Part shown: positions 9,401 to 15,586 of the stretch, one piece after another | How positions within the stretch are numbered: position 1 is the first letter of the stretch | How the letters are laid out: every line of letters begins with the position of its first letter | Assembly: GCA_964438735.1 (NCBI GenBank) | Contig: CAYTLW010000110.1 | Location: forward strand, 1 to 26,045 | Direction: 5' to 3' | DNA length: 26,045 bases | From: CAYTLW01 sp964438735 | GTDB lineage: Bacteria; Myxococcota_A; UBA9042 | The notes under the pieces: generated by a model | Seen by the model: the letters and a program-made list of their open reading frames with translations, nothing else | Told to the model about the DNA's origin: nothing | Database searches by the model: none | Made by a program: the position numbers and the translations under genes

Positions 9401-9828
9401 GCGTCGACAAGGATGGCTTCTTCATCGAGCAGCATGCCAAGCTCGGCCCGGTCTCCACGCCCAAACAGGGCGTCTTCATCGCCGGCGCCTGCCAGGGCCC
9501 CAAGGACATCCCAGACGCGGTCGCACAGGCCTCGGCGGCGGCGGCCAAAGCGCTCTCCATGGCCACTCGTGGCGCCGTCGCCATCGAATCGGCGGTCGCC
9601 TTCGTCGACTCGGAACCCTGCTCCGATTGTCGCGACCGTCGCGACCAGTGCGCCCTGTCAGCGATCACCTGGGACGCCGCCAATACGGTGACGGTCATCA
9701 ACGAGGCGTTGTGCAGGGGCTGCGGCACCCGCGCCGCCGCCTCTCCCAGCTCGGCCATCGAGGCCCATGTGCACGAGTTCAATCGCTTCTACAACCCCAC
9801 CTCAGCCTTGCGCGGGAGGGCCGAATGA
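6448..9828 (+). CDS. hdrA: HdrA-like flavoprotein with inserted GltD-like NAD(P)H module
   Basis: An 1126-aa iron-sulfur flavoprotein. ATG 6448 follows GGAGGTGGCGAC. Domain order: HdrA N-terminal region (CSEPGQGLIQNDIREH; CSPWMHESTFRGACEDAG); FAD Rossmann VVGAGIAGIQ (about 150-160) and the HdrA signature FDKTFPTLDCSACILTPKMV (about 187); a CTACGECEQVCP cluster (about 248). Then comes an insertion like the glutamate synthase small subunit: CPIGQDVQGYLALVREG and PSVCGRVCYRPCEEGC (from about 298), AIVGSGPAGLTAAHDLARAG (about 388), VIGGGNTAIDAARVA (about 517) and GGDLVRGPSSVAEAMADGRR. HdrA resumes with CLECGVCAGCRLCASVC (about 761) and a C-terminal ferredoxin domain (1055-1110). Normal HdrA bifurcates electrons between heterodisulfide or quinone-like acceptors and ferredoxin; here NAD(P)H could enter directly (inference). 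No hdrB/C genes adjoin. The last ferredoxin domain lacks three Cys (R1064, R1095, S1099). Confidence 0.9.
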   Translation: MSAGGAPRIGVYIWRCGTDISGEVDVADVTEFARGLAGVVVSREYRFTCSEPGQGLIQNDIREHQLDRVVVVSCSPWMHESTFRGACEDAGVNPALFNMANIREHVSWVTVDTDAASDKARALVAAAVARAANLGPLERRTVDVDPAVMVVGAGIAGIQSALDIADAGHQVFLVEQDTAIGGHMARFDKTFPTLDCSACILTPKMVQVARHPNIKLLTGARVEAVSGFVGNYDVTIRQKARFVDEEKCTACGECEQVCPVSVPDPFEEGMTTRKAIYRNFPEAVPAAFAIDHPQTAPCKMTCPIGQDVQGYLALVREGRLNEAHALIRRTNPLPSVCGRVCYRPCEEGCRRALVDDSVAVRAIKRFVLNRTSIPAEAWATAPRTGLVVAIVGSGPAGLTAAHDLARAGHTVQIYERDERPGGMLRVGIPAFRLPRDVLERDLEVIRRMGVVIETGVAINAERLQTLREEFDAVFIATGAHAPMKMGIQGEELEGVLAGVRFLRRVNTGERVELGERVAVIGGGNTAIDAARVAARLGATVKVLYRRSREEMPASDEEIEALLSEGIEIRFLIAPRRFIGANGRVRGIELVETKLGEPDESGRRRPEPVPATEHIQFFDNVIPAVSQTVQYHHLASPEIELTRWNTPVVDHVTAATSAPKVFAGGDLVRGPSSVAEAMADGRRAATAIDNLLNGRDADHGLQPPIAPPSLPEEEERLTLRIRHDEERRATVPELDPHLRMNSFEEVELGLMAEVAMAEAARCLECGVCAGCRLCASVCQPRAIDYDMEDSITDVRVGSVILATGFQAFDASEAPEYGHGRIADVYTGLEFERMNSASGPTGGAIRTHDGRVPESVGIIHCVGSRDTRRNEYCSRVCCMYALKFAHLVREKTGAEVYNFYIDMRCFGKGHEEFYGRLLQEDVRFVRGRAALVTDSPMNDQEKGKLIVQVDDTLLGEVRRVPLDMVVLATGLEARADSHDMARLFGIGVDKDGFFIEQHAKLGPVSTPKQGVFIAGACQGPKDIPDAVAQASAAAAKALSMATRGAVAIESAVAFVDSEPCSDCRDRRDQCALSAITWDAANTVTVINEALCRGCGTRAAASPSSAIEAHVHEFNRFYNPTSALRGRAE

Positions 9829-10178
9829 GGACGATTCACATCGACCCCATGACCCGGCTGGAGGGGCACGGGAGCATTCATATCTTCCCCGACGACGACG
9901 GCGCCGTTGCCAACGCCTGCTACCAGGTGCCGGTCCTGCGCGGCTTCGAGAAGTTCGTCGAGGGGATGCCTGTCGAGGAGGTTCCTCACCCTGTGACGCG
10001 GATCTGCGGTGTCTGTCCGGCGGCCCATCACCTCGCCGCCGGCAAGGCCTGTGACGCTGTGTTCCGCGTGGAGCCGCCGCCAGCGGCGTAGAAGTGGCGC
10101 GAGCTGTTCTATTCAGCTCACTACGTCCACTCCCACAATGCGCACTTCAACGCTCTGGCGGCGGCCGATTTCATCCTC
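9825..10178 (+). pseudogene. [NiFe]-hydrogenase large subunit (MvhA/group 3-like), truncated
   Basis: ATG 9825 overlaps the hdrA stop (ATGA) behind GGGAGG. The product begins MRTIHIDPMTRLEGHGSIHI and has the proximal Ni-binding L1 motif RICGVCPAAHHLAAGKACD (R59, C61, C64), followed by VFRVEPPPAA. The frame hits TAG at 10089-10091, yet the same frame continues with clear hydrogenase sequence: KWRELFYSAHYVHSHNAHF then NALAAADFIL, to 10178. After that the similarity stops. The C-terminal Ni ligands (DPCxxC-type L2 motif) and the rest of a subunit that is normally over 400 residues are absent, so it cannot form an active site. It probably once partnered HdrA in an Mvh-Hdr-type complex. The small subunit and MvhD are also absent. 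Confidence 0.85.
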
Positions 10179-10307
10179 GACTGGATCTGCAGAAGACAAG
10201 CCCGGGATTCGTCAGAACATGTCGATTTACAGCCGAAGCGATCCCGGTCAATCTGCCCTGGAACCGCCGACGGGCTGGCCGTCGCTGCGCACCCCATGGA
10301 GGCCGTC
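10179..10307. other. Junction between hydrogenase remnant and selD
   Basis: This 129-bp stretch shows no recognisable gene. It is where the missing hydrogenase C-terminus should have begun. No tRNA-Sec-like cloverleaf, inverted repeat or insertion sequence end was found. GGAGG at 10299-10303, read with GTG 10308, supplies the selD ribosome binding site. Confidence 0.5.
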
Positions 10308-11357
10308 GTGGCCATTTTCAAGAAGAAGACCCTCACCTCGCTGGCGCGGACCTGCGGCTGAGGCGCGAAGATCGGTCCGACGGTTCTGTCGGACGCCCTA
10401 CAGGGCCTGCCCAGGCCCACCGACGCGAACCTCCTGGTCGGCTACGAGACAGCCGACGACGCCGCCGTTTATCGTCTGACCGACGAGATCGCGGTCATCA
10501 GCACGTGTGACTTCATCACCCCGCCGGTCGACGATCCGTGGTGGTTCGGCCAGATCGGCGCCGCCAACGCCTTGTCCGACGTGTGGTCCATGGGCGGCGA
10601 GCCGAACACGGCGCTCAACCTGGTCATGTTCCCGGCCAGACACCTCGACATGGGCGTGCTGCACCAGATTCTGCGCGGCGGACAGGCCAAGGTCGCCGAA
10701 GCCGGCGCCAGCCTGGTGGGCGGTCACACCGTCGATGACGAGGAGCCGAAATATGGCCTCAGCGTCAACGGCACGGTCCACCCCGAGCGCATCCTGACCA
10801 ACGCCGGCAGCCGCCCCGGCGACGCCCTCGTCCTGACCAAGCCCCTGGGCACCGGCGTGCTCTTCAACGCCATAAGGGGTGGAAAAATTAAGCTAGCCGA
10901 ATTTCTCGATGACGTGTTGCCAATCATCGCCGGCTTGAATGGTCCGGCCATGCGCGCAGCGCTCCGATTCGACCTGCACGCCTGCACCGACATCACCGGC
11001 TTCGGCATCGCCGGCCATGCCCTGGAAGTGGCCCTGGGCTGCAACGCCCGGGTGGTGCTGGACCAGCTGGCCCTGCCGGTCTATCCCGGCGCGACCGAGA
11101 TGATCCGCAAGGGCGTCACCACCGGCTCCAACTTCGGCAATCGACAAATGTGCGAGGGCCGGCTCGAGCTGCCGCCGCAGCGCGCCGGACATGAAGAAGA
11201 GCTGCTCTTCGATCCGCAGACCTCCGGTGGCCTGCTGATCAGCCTGCCCGAGGCCGAAGCCGACGACCTGGTTGTCGCCCTGCACGCGGCGGGCGTCGCG
11301 CACGCCGTTCGGGTCGGTCACGTCCAGTCAGGGGAGCCTGGTGTAACGATCTTGTGA
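10308..11357 (+). CDS. selD: Selenide, water dikinase; selenocysteine-containing SelD (TGA read as Sec)
   Basis: SelD makes selenophosphate from selenide and ATP for Sec-tRNA and other selenium uses. A single frame runs from GTG 10308 (GGAGG 5 nt upstream) to TGA 11355-11357 and contains one internal TGA at 10359-10361. With this codon as Sec the N-terminus reads LTSLARTCG-U18-GAKIGPTV, aligning U18 with Cys17 and K21 with Lys20 of the E. coli motif GCGCKISP. The total of 349 aa matches the family length of about 347. Metal/ATP-binding parts are present: ADDAAVY, STCDFITPPV, ALSDVWSMGGEPNTALNL, SLVGGHTVDD, CTDITGFGIAGHALEV and DPQTSGGLLIS. Sec at this site is known in many bacterial SelD proteins. 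A hairpin after the TGA supports recoding. Conventional gene calling would start late, near 10572, and lose the active site. Confidence 0.93.
10375..10394 (+). promoter_or_regulatory. Putative bacterial SECIS hairpin in selD
   Basis: A perfect 7-bp inverted repeat, GTCCGAC (10375-10381) and GTCGGAC (10388-10394), encloses the loop GGTTCT. The apical loop starts 20 nt after the in-frame TGA (10359-10361). A short stem with a G-U-containing apical loop roughly 16-37 nt downstream of UGA is the described bacterial SECIS pattern, and the loop resembles the AGGUCU loop of E. coli fdhF. SelB would bind here to deliver Sec-tRNA. Pairing is seen directly; function is inferred. Confidence 0.8.
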
Positions 11358-11375
11358 CCGCCATGCGGATAGCCC

Positions 11376-11405
11376 TTGCATCCGCGTCCAGGTGTTCGTT
11401 ACAAT
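11376..11405 (+). promoter_or_regulatory. Candidate sigma-70 promoter for the large lipoprotein
   Basis: TTGCAT (11376-11381) and TACAAT (11400-11405) are separated by 18 bp. The -10 matches TATAAT at 5 of 6, the -35 matches TTGACA only at the TTG. It lies just after the selD stop in an AT-richer stretch and would give a leader of about 70 nt before ATG 11484. Confidence 0.45.
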
Positions 11406-11483
11406 TCTTTACATCTGAGTACTCCGCTGCGGGCTCTCCGGAGCGGCGTCGTCTTCGTCGGACTGGCCCCAAATGGGTCGACC

Positions 11484-14345
11484 ATGGGGGCAGCCATCAC
11501 CCGCCAGGGCACCACCGCCTGTCTCGCGGCCTTGCTGGCGTTTGGCGCTGTGCCCAGCTGTCAATCCTCCGGTCCCGAAGCGACGTCCGAGTCCGAAAAC
11601 TCCTCCGCCGGACCGGACATCGAAGAGGCGACCGACGCGGGCCCCTCCGGCGGCACCTGGTCCCTGGCCGACATCGCCAAGCTCGACCAGCTGTCCCTGC
11701 CCCCGCCCGTCGACGCTGGCGGATTCGTTGACGCCGGCACGCCAGACATTCCTGCCAGCACGAAGACCGCCTGCACGCCCGGCAAGACCTCCGTCGGCTG
11801 CCCTGGGAGCGACGGCTGCCCGTGCACCACCCACGCCGAGTGCGACAACTGCCTCTGTGCCGGCACCAGCGGCCACAAAGGCGTCTGCGCCGCGCCCTGT
11901 GAAGGATCCTGCGAGGCCGCCGACGAGCGTTGCGTCTACACCGGCACCTCGCCCTACGACTTCAACTGCATGCCCAGCTTCGTGACGCTCTGCGATCCCT
12001 GCGCCGCCAACAGCGACTGCATGCATCCAGGCGGCGCCGACGCCCGCTGCGTCGACCACGGCTTGGAAGGGCGTTTCTGCGGCACCGCTTGCGTGGTCAA
12101 CGGCGATTGCCCCGCCGGCTATCTCTGCGCTGTCGGCAAGGACGTCAAAGGAGCTGCCGTCAGCCAGTGCAGGCCCGTAGCCGGCAAACCCTGCGGCTGC
12201 TCCTGGCTCGCCGGCCAGCTCGCTCTGAGTACCAGTTGCGGGCCGCCATTCCCCTGTGCGGGCACCCGCTCCTGCAAACCCGCCGGCGCCGGATCGGGCG
12301 TGCTGTCGCCCTGCAGCCTGTCGAACGTCAAGGCGGAGGTCTGCGACGGGCTGGACAACGATTGCGACGGTTTCACCGACGAGTTGGCCTGCGACGACGG
12401 CGACGCATGCACCTTCGATGCCTGCAAGGGGTCAACCTGCAGCCATGTCCTGAACAGCTGCGACGATGGCGATCCCTGCACCACCGACTACTGCAACAAG
12501 GGCGATTGCGCCTCGACCAAGTTCTGCGACGACGGCGACAAGTGCACCCTGGACATCTGCAAGGGCGACGATTGCCAGCACGCGGCGCTCATCTGCGAAG
12601 ATGGCGACCAATGTACCGACGACCACTGCGTCGCTGGCATCTGCGTCTATCCCGCCAAGGCGTGCGACGACGGCAAGCCCTGCACCAATGACTCCTGCTC
12701 GTACGGATCGTGCAAACACGTCAACAAGTACTGCAACGATTACGACGTCTGCACCGACGACTCGTGCAAGGCCGGTAAATGCGTGCACAAATCAGTCTGC
12801 GATGATGACAACGTCTGCACCATCGACGTCTGCTTCCAGGGCCTGTGTACCACCACCCCCAACCTCTGTGATGACAACAAGCCCTGTACCATCGACAGCT
12901 GCGTCGCCGGCGCCTGCAAGAACGCCGCTGGCTGCGACGACAGCGACAACTGCACCATCGACAGCTGCGTCTTCAATGGCTGCAAGCACATCACCAAAGC
13001 CTGCGAGGATAACGACCCCTGCACCCTGAACAACTGCGTCGCCAACCTCTGCCACTGGCCCCCGTCCTGCAACGACAACGAGCCCTGCACCAGCGATTCG
13101 TGCAAAGGCGGCGCCTGCAGCCACGACGCCCATCCCGTCGGCGCCAGCTGCGGCGAATTCGGCGCCAAGTGCAAGGCTGGCGGCAAGTGCGACTGTCGCG
13201 TATACGACCTGACCTGGAGCCCGCCGGCAAAGTCCTCCTTCCTGCGCGGCCTCGCCGCCATGCCCAACGGCGCCGCCCTGGCCGTGGGCGGCACGGCACA
13301 GACGCCCATGCCACAGGGCCTCGCCTTACGTCGCGACGCCACCGGCAAGATCGAGTGGGTCTACGAATACGGCAAGAAGCCGGGCCGATTCCACGATGTG
13401 CACGCGCTGGCCGGCGGGCACTCCCTGGTGGTCGGCGGGAACGATGCCAGCAGCAAACCCACGTCCTGGGGGTGGTTCCTGCGCATCGATGCCAAGGGTC
13501 AGGTGGTCAAAGAGACCCTGCACTACGCCGGCGTCGGCGGCTGGTTCGCAGCCATCGCGCCCCACGACAAGGGCAAATTCATCATCGCCGGCGCCGGCAA
13601 CCTGCAGAATCATCCCAAGGGCTGGCTGATCATCGTCGACGAGTACGGCCAGGCCACCACCAACCAGTTCCCGTCGCCAGCCCTCTCCTGGAGCACCAGC
13701 ATCGAGCGCACCGCCCTGATGGATGTCACCTGGAGCCCGTCGCTCATGACAACCATCGCCGGAGGTCGCGTCCTGCAGGCGGCCCAGGCCAACGGGCAGT
13801 CGTCGTGGCAGATGGTGACGCCGGCCAAGGGCGGGCCCATCGACCACTTCTTCGACGCCGGCGGTTGCTGCAAAGACTGGCAGAGCCCGCCCGACCACGG
13901 CATCTATGGCCTCTGGCATCAGCCCGGCACCGACGTGGTGGTCACCGTCGGCCACAAGCGCAAATTCGGCGTCCCGGTCAGCGGCACCCTGCGCGTGGTC
14001 AAGCTGCTCACCGGCGTCACCAAGACCTTCCACTATTCCAAGATCTCCGGCCTCAGCACAGCCCGCACCTTCCGCGCCATCGCGCCCGACAAGCCCGGCA
14101 CCGTGCGAGTCGCCGGCAGCGCCAGCAAACACGGTCGCGTGGTCGTCATCGACATGAACACGGGCAAAGAGATCGACGTCGGCACCAAGCTCGCCTCCCC
14201 CCTCGGCAAGGGCGGCGACCTGCACGACCTGAAGAAGGCCATCGACGGCGCCTGGCTACAGGTAGGCGACGCCACCGCCGGCGTGAAGTCCACCGCCACC
14301 TGGATGCGGCGCACCACCCTCAACGGCGACACGACCTGCAAGTAG
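11484..14345 (+). CDS. Large Cys-rich repeat lipoprotein with MopE-like motif and propeller-like C-terminus
   Basis: A 953-aa exported protein. ATG 11484 is chosen because MGAAITRQGTTACLAALLAF followed by GAVPSC (Cys26) makes a signal peptide with a weak lipobox; no strong ribosome binding site is seen. After an acidic, Ser/Pro-rich linker come Cys-dense modules (CPGSDGCPCTTHAECDNCLC and others), then EVCDGLDNDCDGFTDE (from 285), matching the metal-binding-type motif of MopE-like proteins. Residues about 303-550 hold eleven repeats of about 22-24 residues, pattern CDDGDxCTxDxCxxGxCxH. Residues about 570-953 have repeated strands (LRGLAAMPNGAALAVGG; HDVHALAGGHSLVVGG; FAAIAPHDKGKFIIAG), as in a beta-propeller. 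The Asp-rich, regularly spaced repeats suggest disulfide-braced Ca binding, but this is inference. Role unknown. Confidence 0.85.
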   Translation: MGAAITRQGTTACLAALLAFGAVPSCQSSGPEATSESENSSAGPDIEEATDAGPSGGTWSLADIAKLDQLSLPPPVDAGGFVDAGTPDIPASTKTACTPGKTSVGCPGSDGCPCTTHAECDNCLCAGTSGHKGVCAAPCEGSCEAADERCVYTGTSPYDFNCMPSFVTLCDPCAANSDCMHPGGADARCVDHGLEGRFCGTACVVNGDCPAGYLCAVGKDVKGAAVSQCRPVAGKPCGCSWLAGQLALSTSCGPPFPCAGTRSCKPAGAGSGVLSPCSLSNVKAEVCDGLDNDCDGFTDELACDDGDACTFDACKGSTCSHVLNSCDDGDPCTTDYCNKGDCASTKFCDDGDKCTLDICKGDDCQHAALICEDGDQCTDDHCVAGICVYPAKACDDGKPCTNDSCSYGSCKHVNKYCNDYDVCTDDSCKAGKCVHKSVCDDDNVCTIDVCFQGLCTTTPNLCDDNKPCTIDSCVAGACKNAAGCDDSDNCTIDSCVFNGCKHITKACEDNDPCTLNNCVANLCHWPPSCNDNEPCTSDSCKGGACSHDAHPVGASCGEFGAKCKAGGKCDCRVYDLTWSPPAKSSFLRGLAAMPNGAALAVGGTAQTPMPQGLALRRDATGKIEWVYEYGKKPGRFHDVHALAGGHSLVVGGNDASSKPTSWGWFLRIDAKGQVVKETLHYAGVGGWFAAIAPHDKGKFIIAGAGNLQNHPKGWLIIVDEYGQATTNQFPSPALSWSTSIERTALMDVTWSPSLMTTIAGGRVLQAAQANGQSSWQMVTPAKGGPIDHFFDAGGCCKDWQSPPDHGIYGLWHQPGTDVVVTVGHKRKFGVPVSGTLRVVKLLTGVTKTFHYSKISGLSTARTFRAIAPDKPGTVRVAGSASKHGRVVVIDMNTGKEIDVGTKLASPLGKGGDLHDLKKAIDGAWLQVGDATAGVKSTATWMRRTTLNGDTTCK
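12390..13148 (+). repeat. Eleven-copy CDDGDxCTxDxC protein repeat
   Basis: Coding repeat within the lipoprotein gene: eleven consecutive units of 22-24 codons (the last slightly longer), each starting C-[DEN]-D and holding four Cys plus the core CT-x-D-x-C. Copies have diverged at DNA level, unlike the near-identical 75-bp repeat at the window start, so this array is old. Confidence 0.88.
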
Positions 14346-14370
14346 CGCAATCATCCGACCGAAGTCCCGC

Positions 14371-14400
14371 TTGACACCGATTCGGCCCTGTCGCAGGATT
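14371..14400 (+). promoter_or_regulatory. Candidate tRNA-Val promoter
   Basis: A perfect -35 hexamer TTGACA (14371-14376) lies 18 bp before a weak -10 (AGGATT, 14395-14400), placing transcription start about 25 nt before the tRNA. GATTCGGCC occurs twice, at 14379-14387 and 14397-14405, bracketing the -10 region. Confidence 0.42.
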
Positions 14401-14431
14401 CGGCCGCTCGCGGGCCAATCCCCCGCAAGAC

Positions 14432-14508
<77 letters not shown>

Positions 14509-14513
14509 GGCAA

Positions 14514-14545
14514 GGCCCTCGCTTCGGCGGGGGTCGCGTCGTTTT
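14514..14545 (+). terminator. Likely intrinsic terminator of tRNA-Val
   Basis: GGCCCTCGC (14514-14522), loop TTCG, GCGGGGGTC (14527-14535): a 9-bp stem with two G-T pairs closed by a C(TTCG)G tetraloop, followed after six bases by TTTT. It begins 6 nt after the tRNA CCA. Confidence 0.65.
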
Positions 14546-14563
14546 GCGCCCAAAAGATGACGC

Positions 14564-14647
14564 ATCGACACTTGACACCTTTGAACGCATTCGCAACACC
14601 AAGCCCCCACCGTCAAGGGGGTCAGGTATTGACACTTGACACCTTTG
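14564..14647. repeat. REP/MITE-like element: two 20-bp direct repeats around a hairpin
   Basis: AT(C/T)GACACTTGACACCTTTG occurs at 14564-14583 and 14628-14647 with one mismatch. Between them CCCCC (14604-14608) can pair with GGGGG (14617-14621), followed by GTCAGG. A GGGGTCAGG plus TTGACA-type sequence resembles intergenic repeats I associate with REP/RAYT-type transposases, but no transposase gene is present here, so the assignment is tentative. Confidence 0.5.
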
Positions 14648-14657
14648 GGCGCCGTGC

Positions 14658-14681
14658 CCGTGTCCGTGTCCGTGTCCGTGC
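14658..14681. repeat. Hexanucleotide microsatellite (CCGTGT)
   Basis: Three perfect CCGTGT units from 14658 to 14675 followed by CCGTGC. It lies just beyond the 3' end of the nucleotidyltransferase gene (stop at 14692-14694, minus strand). Could vary in length between strains. Confidence 0.75.
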
Positions 14682-14691
14682 TTGCACAGAC

Positions 14692-15195
14692 TCAATCGTC
14701 CACGCCCGCCTCTCCCAGCAGACGAACGAGGAACTCGCGGTCCAGCGCATCCTTCGCGCGAACGGTCTGCTTCAGGGCCAGCATCAGTCGGGCGCTGGCA
14801 AAAGGAATTGTCACCCCTTGCAGCTCGACGAGTTCGATGTCCTGGGCGGCGGCGGCGTAGTCCATGCCACATGCCGACGCCATCAGGTCGACCACTACCT
14901 CGTCCGCCACACGTACCACGACGTAGTCACCCAGGTCGCCGGACTCGACCTCGCGGGCCGCACCGTCGGGCAATACCATCAAGCCGGTCTTGACGCGCTC
15001 CACGTTGTCCGGCGCGGCGTCAACGAGCAGGTCGATGTCCTCTGTGGCACGCACGAAGCCCAGGCGGATGACCGCCATGCCGCCAACCACTACGTAGCGA
15101 GCGCCCGCTGCGTTGAGCCCGCGGCAGATCGTCAGCAGGTCGTCTAGTCTCGGTGGTCTCGACTCGAGGGTCGGGTTGTCATGCGCAGGGACCAT
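14692..15195 (-). CDS. Nucleotidyltransferase-fold protein (AbiEii/MNT-like)
   Basis: A 167-aa cytoplasmic protein. ATG 15195 has GGAGG 7 nt upstream, inside the preceding gene, which it overlaps by about 50 bp. The sequence has the pol-beta-type nucleotidyltransferase core: YVVVGGMAVIRLGFVRATED followed by IDLLVD, i.e. the GG helix start and the D-x-D metal pair, then a strand with VVDLMAS. The C-terminal part (ASARLMLALKQTVRAKDALD) is the usual helical tail. Such small enzymes occur as toxins or as housekeeping-neutral accessory genes (AbiEii-like, MNT); which applies is not clear. Its overlap with a small upstream gene suggests a two-gene toxin-antitoxin-type unit. Confidence 0.75.
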   Translation of the reverse strand: MVPAHDNPTLESRPPRLDDLLTICRGLNAAGARYVVVGGMAVIRLGFVRATEDIDLLVDAAPDNVERVKTGLMVLPDGAAREVESGDLGDYVVVRVADEVVVDLMASACGMDYAAAAQDIELVELQGVTIPFASARLMLALKQTVRAKDALDREFLVRLLGEAGVDD

Positions 15196-15386
15196 TCCTC
15201 GGCCTCCTCGAACGAGCGAAAACGGTGCACCCCCCGGGGAATGAAGGGGCGGCCACGTCGCAGTGCGAGTACAGTGCGCAGCAGGTCGTCGGTGGCTTCG
15301 AGCCCGGACCGGGTAGAGCGACGGCTGCCGACCACCTTGACGGTCGCTTGCGGCTCAACCTCCGTTGCCGGCGAAGGACGTGTCAT
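15144..15386 (-). CDS. Small antitoxin-like protein
   Basis: An 80-aa protein, ATG 15386 preferred (MTRPSPATEVEPQATVKVVG). An in-frame start at 15443 would add 19 residues of no recognisable character. The second half reads TDDLLRTVLALRRGRPFIPR then GVHRFRSFEEAEEWSLRM. The pattern G-x-x-[RK]F-x-[ST]FEEA-x-x-W is one I associate with short proteins encoded before nucleotidyltransferase-fold genes. Its gene overlaps the downstream one by about 50 bp, so translation is coupled. Function as an antitoxin is inferred from arrangement only. Confidence 0.62.
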   Translation of the reverse strand: MTRPSPATEVEPQATVKVVGSRRSTRSGLEATDDLLRTVLALRRGRPFIPRGVHRFRSFEEAEEWSLRMTTRPSSRDHRD

Positions 15387-15586
15387 GGCTCTGTTCGTGC
15401 TCCATGTCGCTGTGACGGGAGTGCGAAGGCGGGATAACCGCAACGGCGCGGGGTGAGGTTAGCATATCTGCGGCGGCGTCCGTGCCTGACTCACATTGCG
15501 ACGAATCATCACAGACCTCGGGTCGTGCTTTCGCAACCGTTTCGCTGGTGACCCGACCCGCCGCCGCCCGTTCCCCAAGCCGGCCC
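15387..15586. other. Intergenic region
   Basis: About 200 bp between the small antitoxin-like gene and the end of the truncated choice-of-anchor gene. It should contain the promoter of the two-gene unit at 15386. Nothing else was recognised. Confidence 0.35.

Noticed and set aside
10089..10091. TAG in the hydrogenase gene as a recoded (pyrrolysine) codon
   Set aside because: Readthrough adds only 29 hydrogenase residues before similarity ends, and the essential C-terminal Ni ligands are missing, so the gene is broken either way.
10179..10307. tRNA-Sec (selC) in the gap before selD
   Set aside because: No long acceptor or variable arm and no TCA anticodon loop could be folded from this stretch.
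10359..10361. TGA as a true stop, with SelD starting downstream near 10572
   Set aside because: That start would remove the catalytic residue, Lys21 and ATP-binding segments, all of which are coded in frame upstream, and a SECIS-like hairpin follows the TGA.
13100..14374. Arg/His-rich plus-strand frame inside the large lipoprotein gene
   Set aside because: High-GC shadow in another frame; no signal, motif or ribosome binding site.
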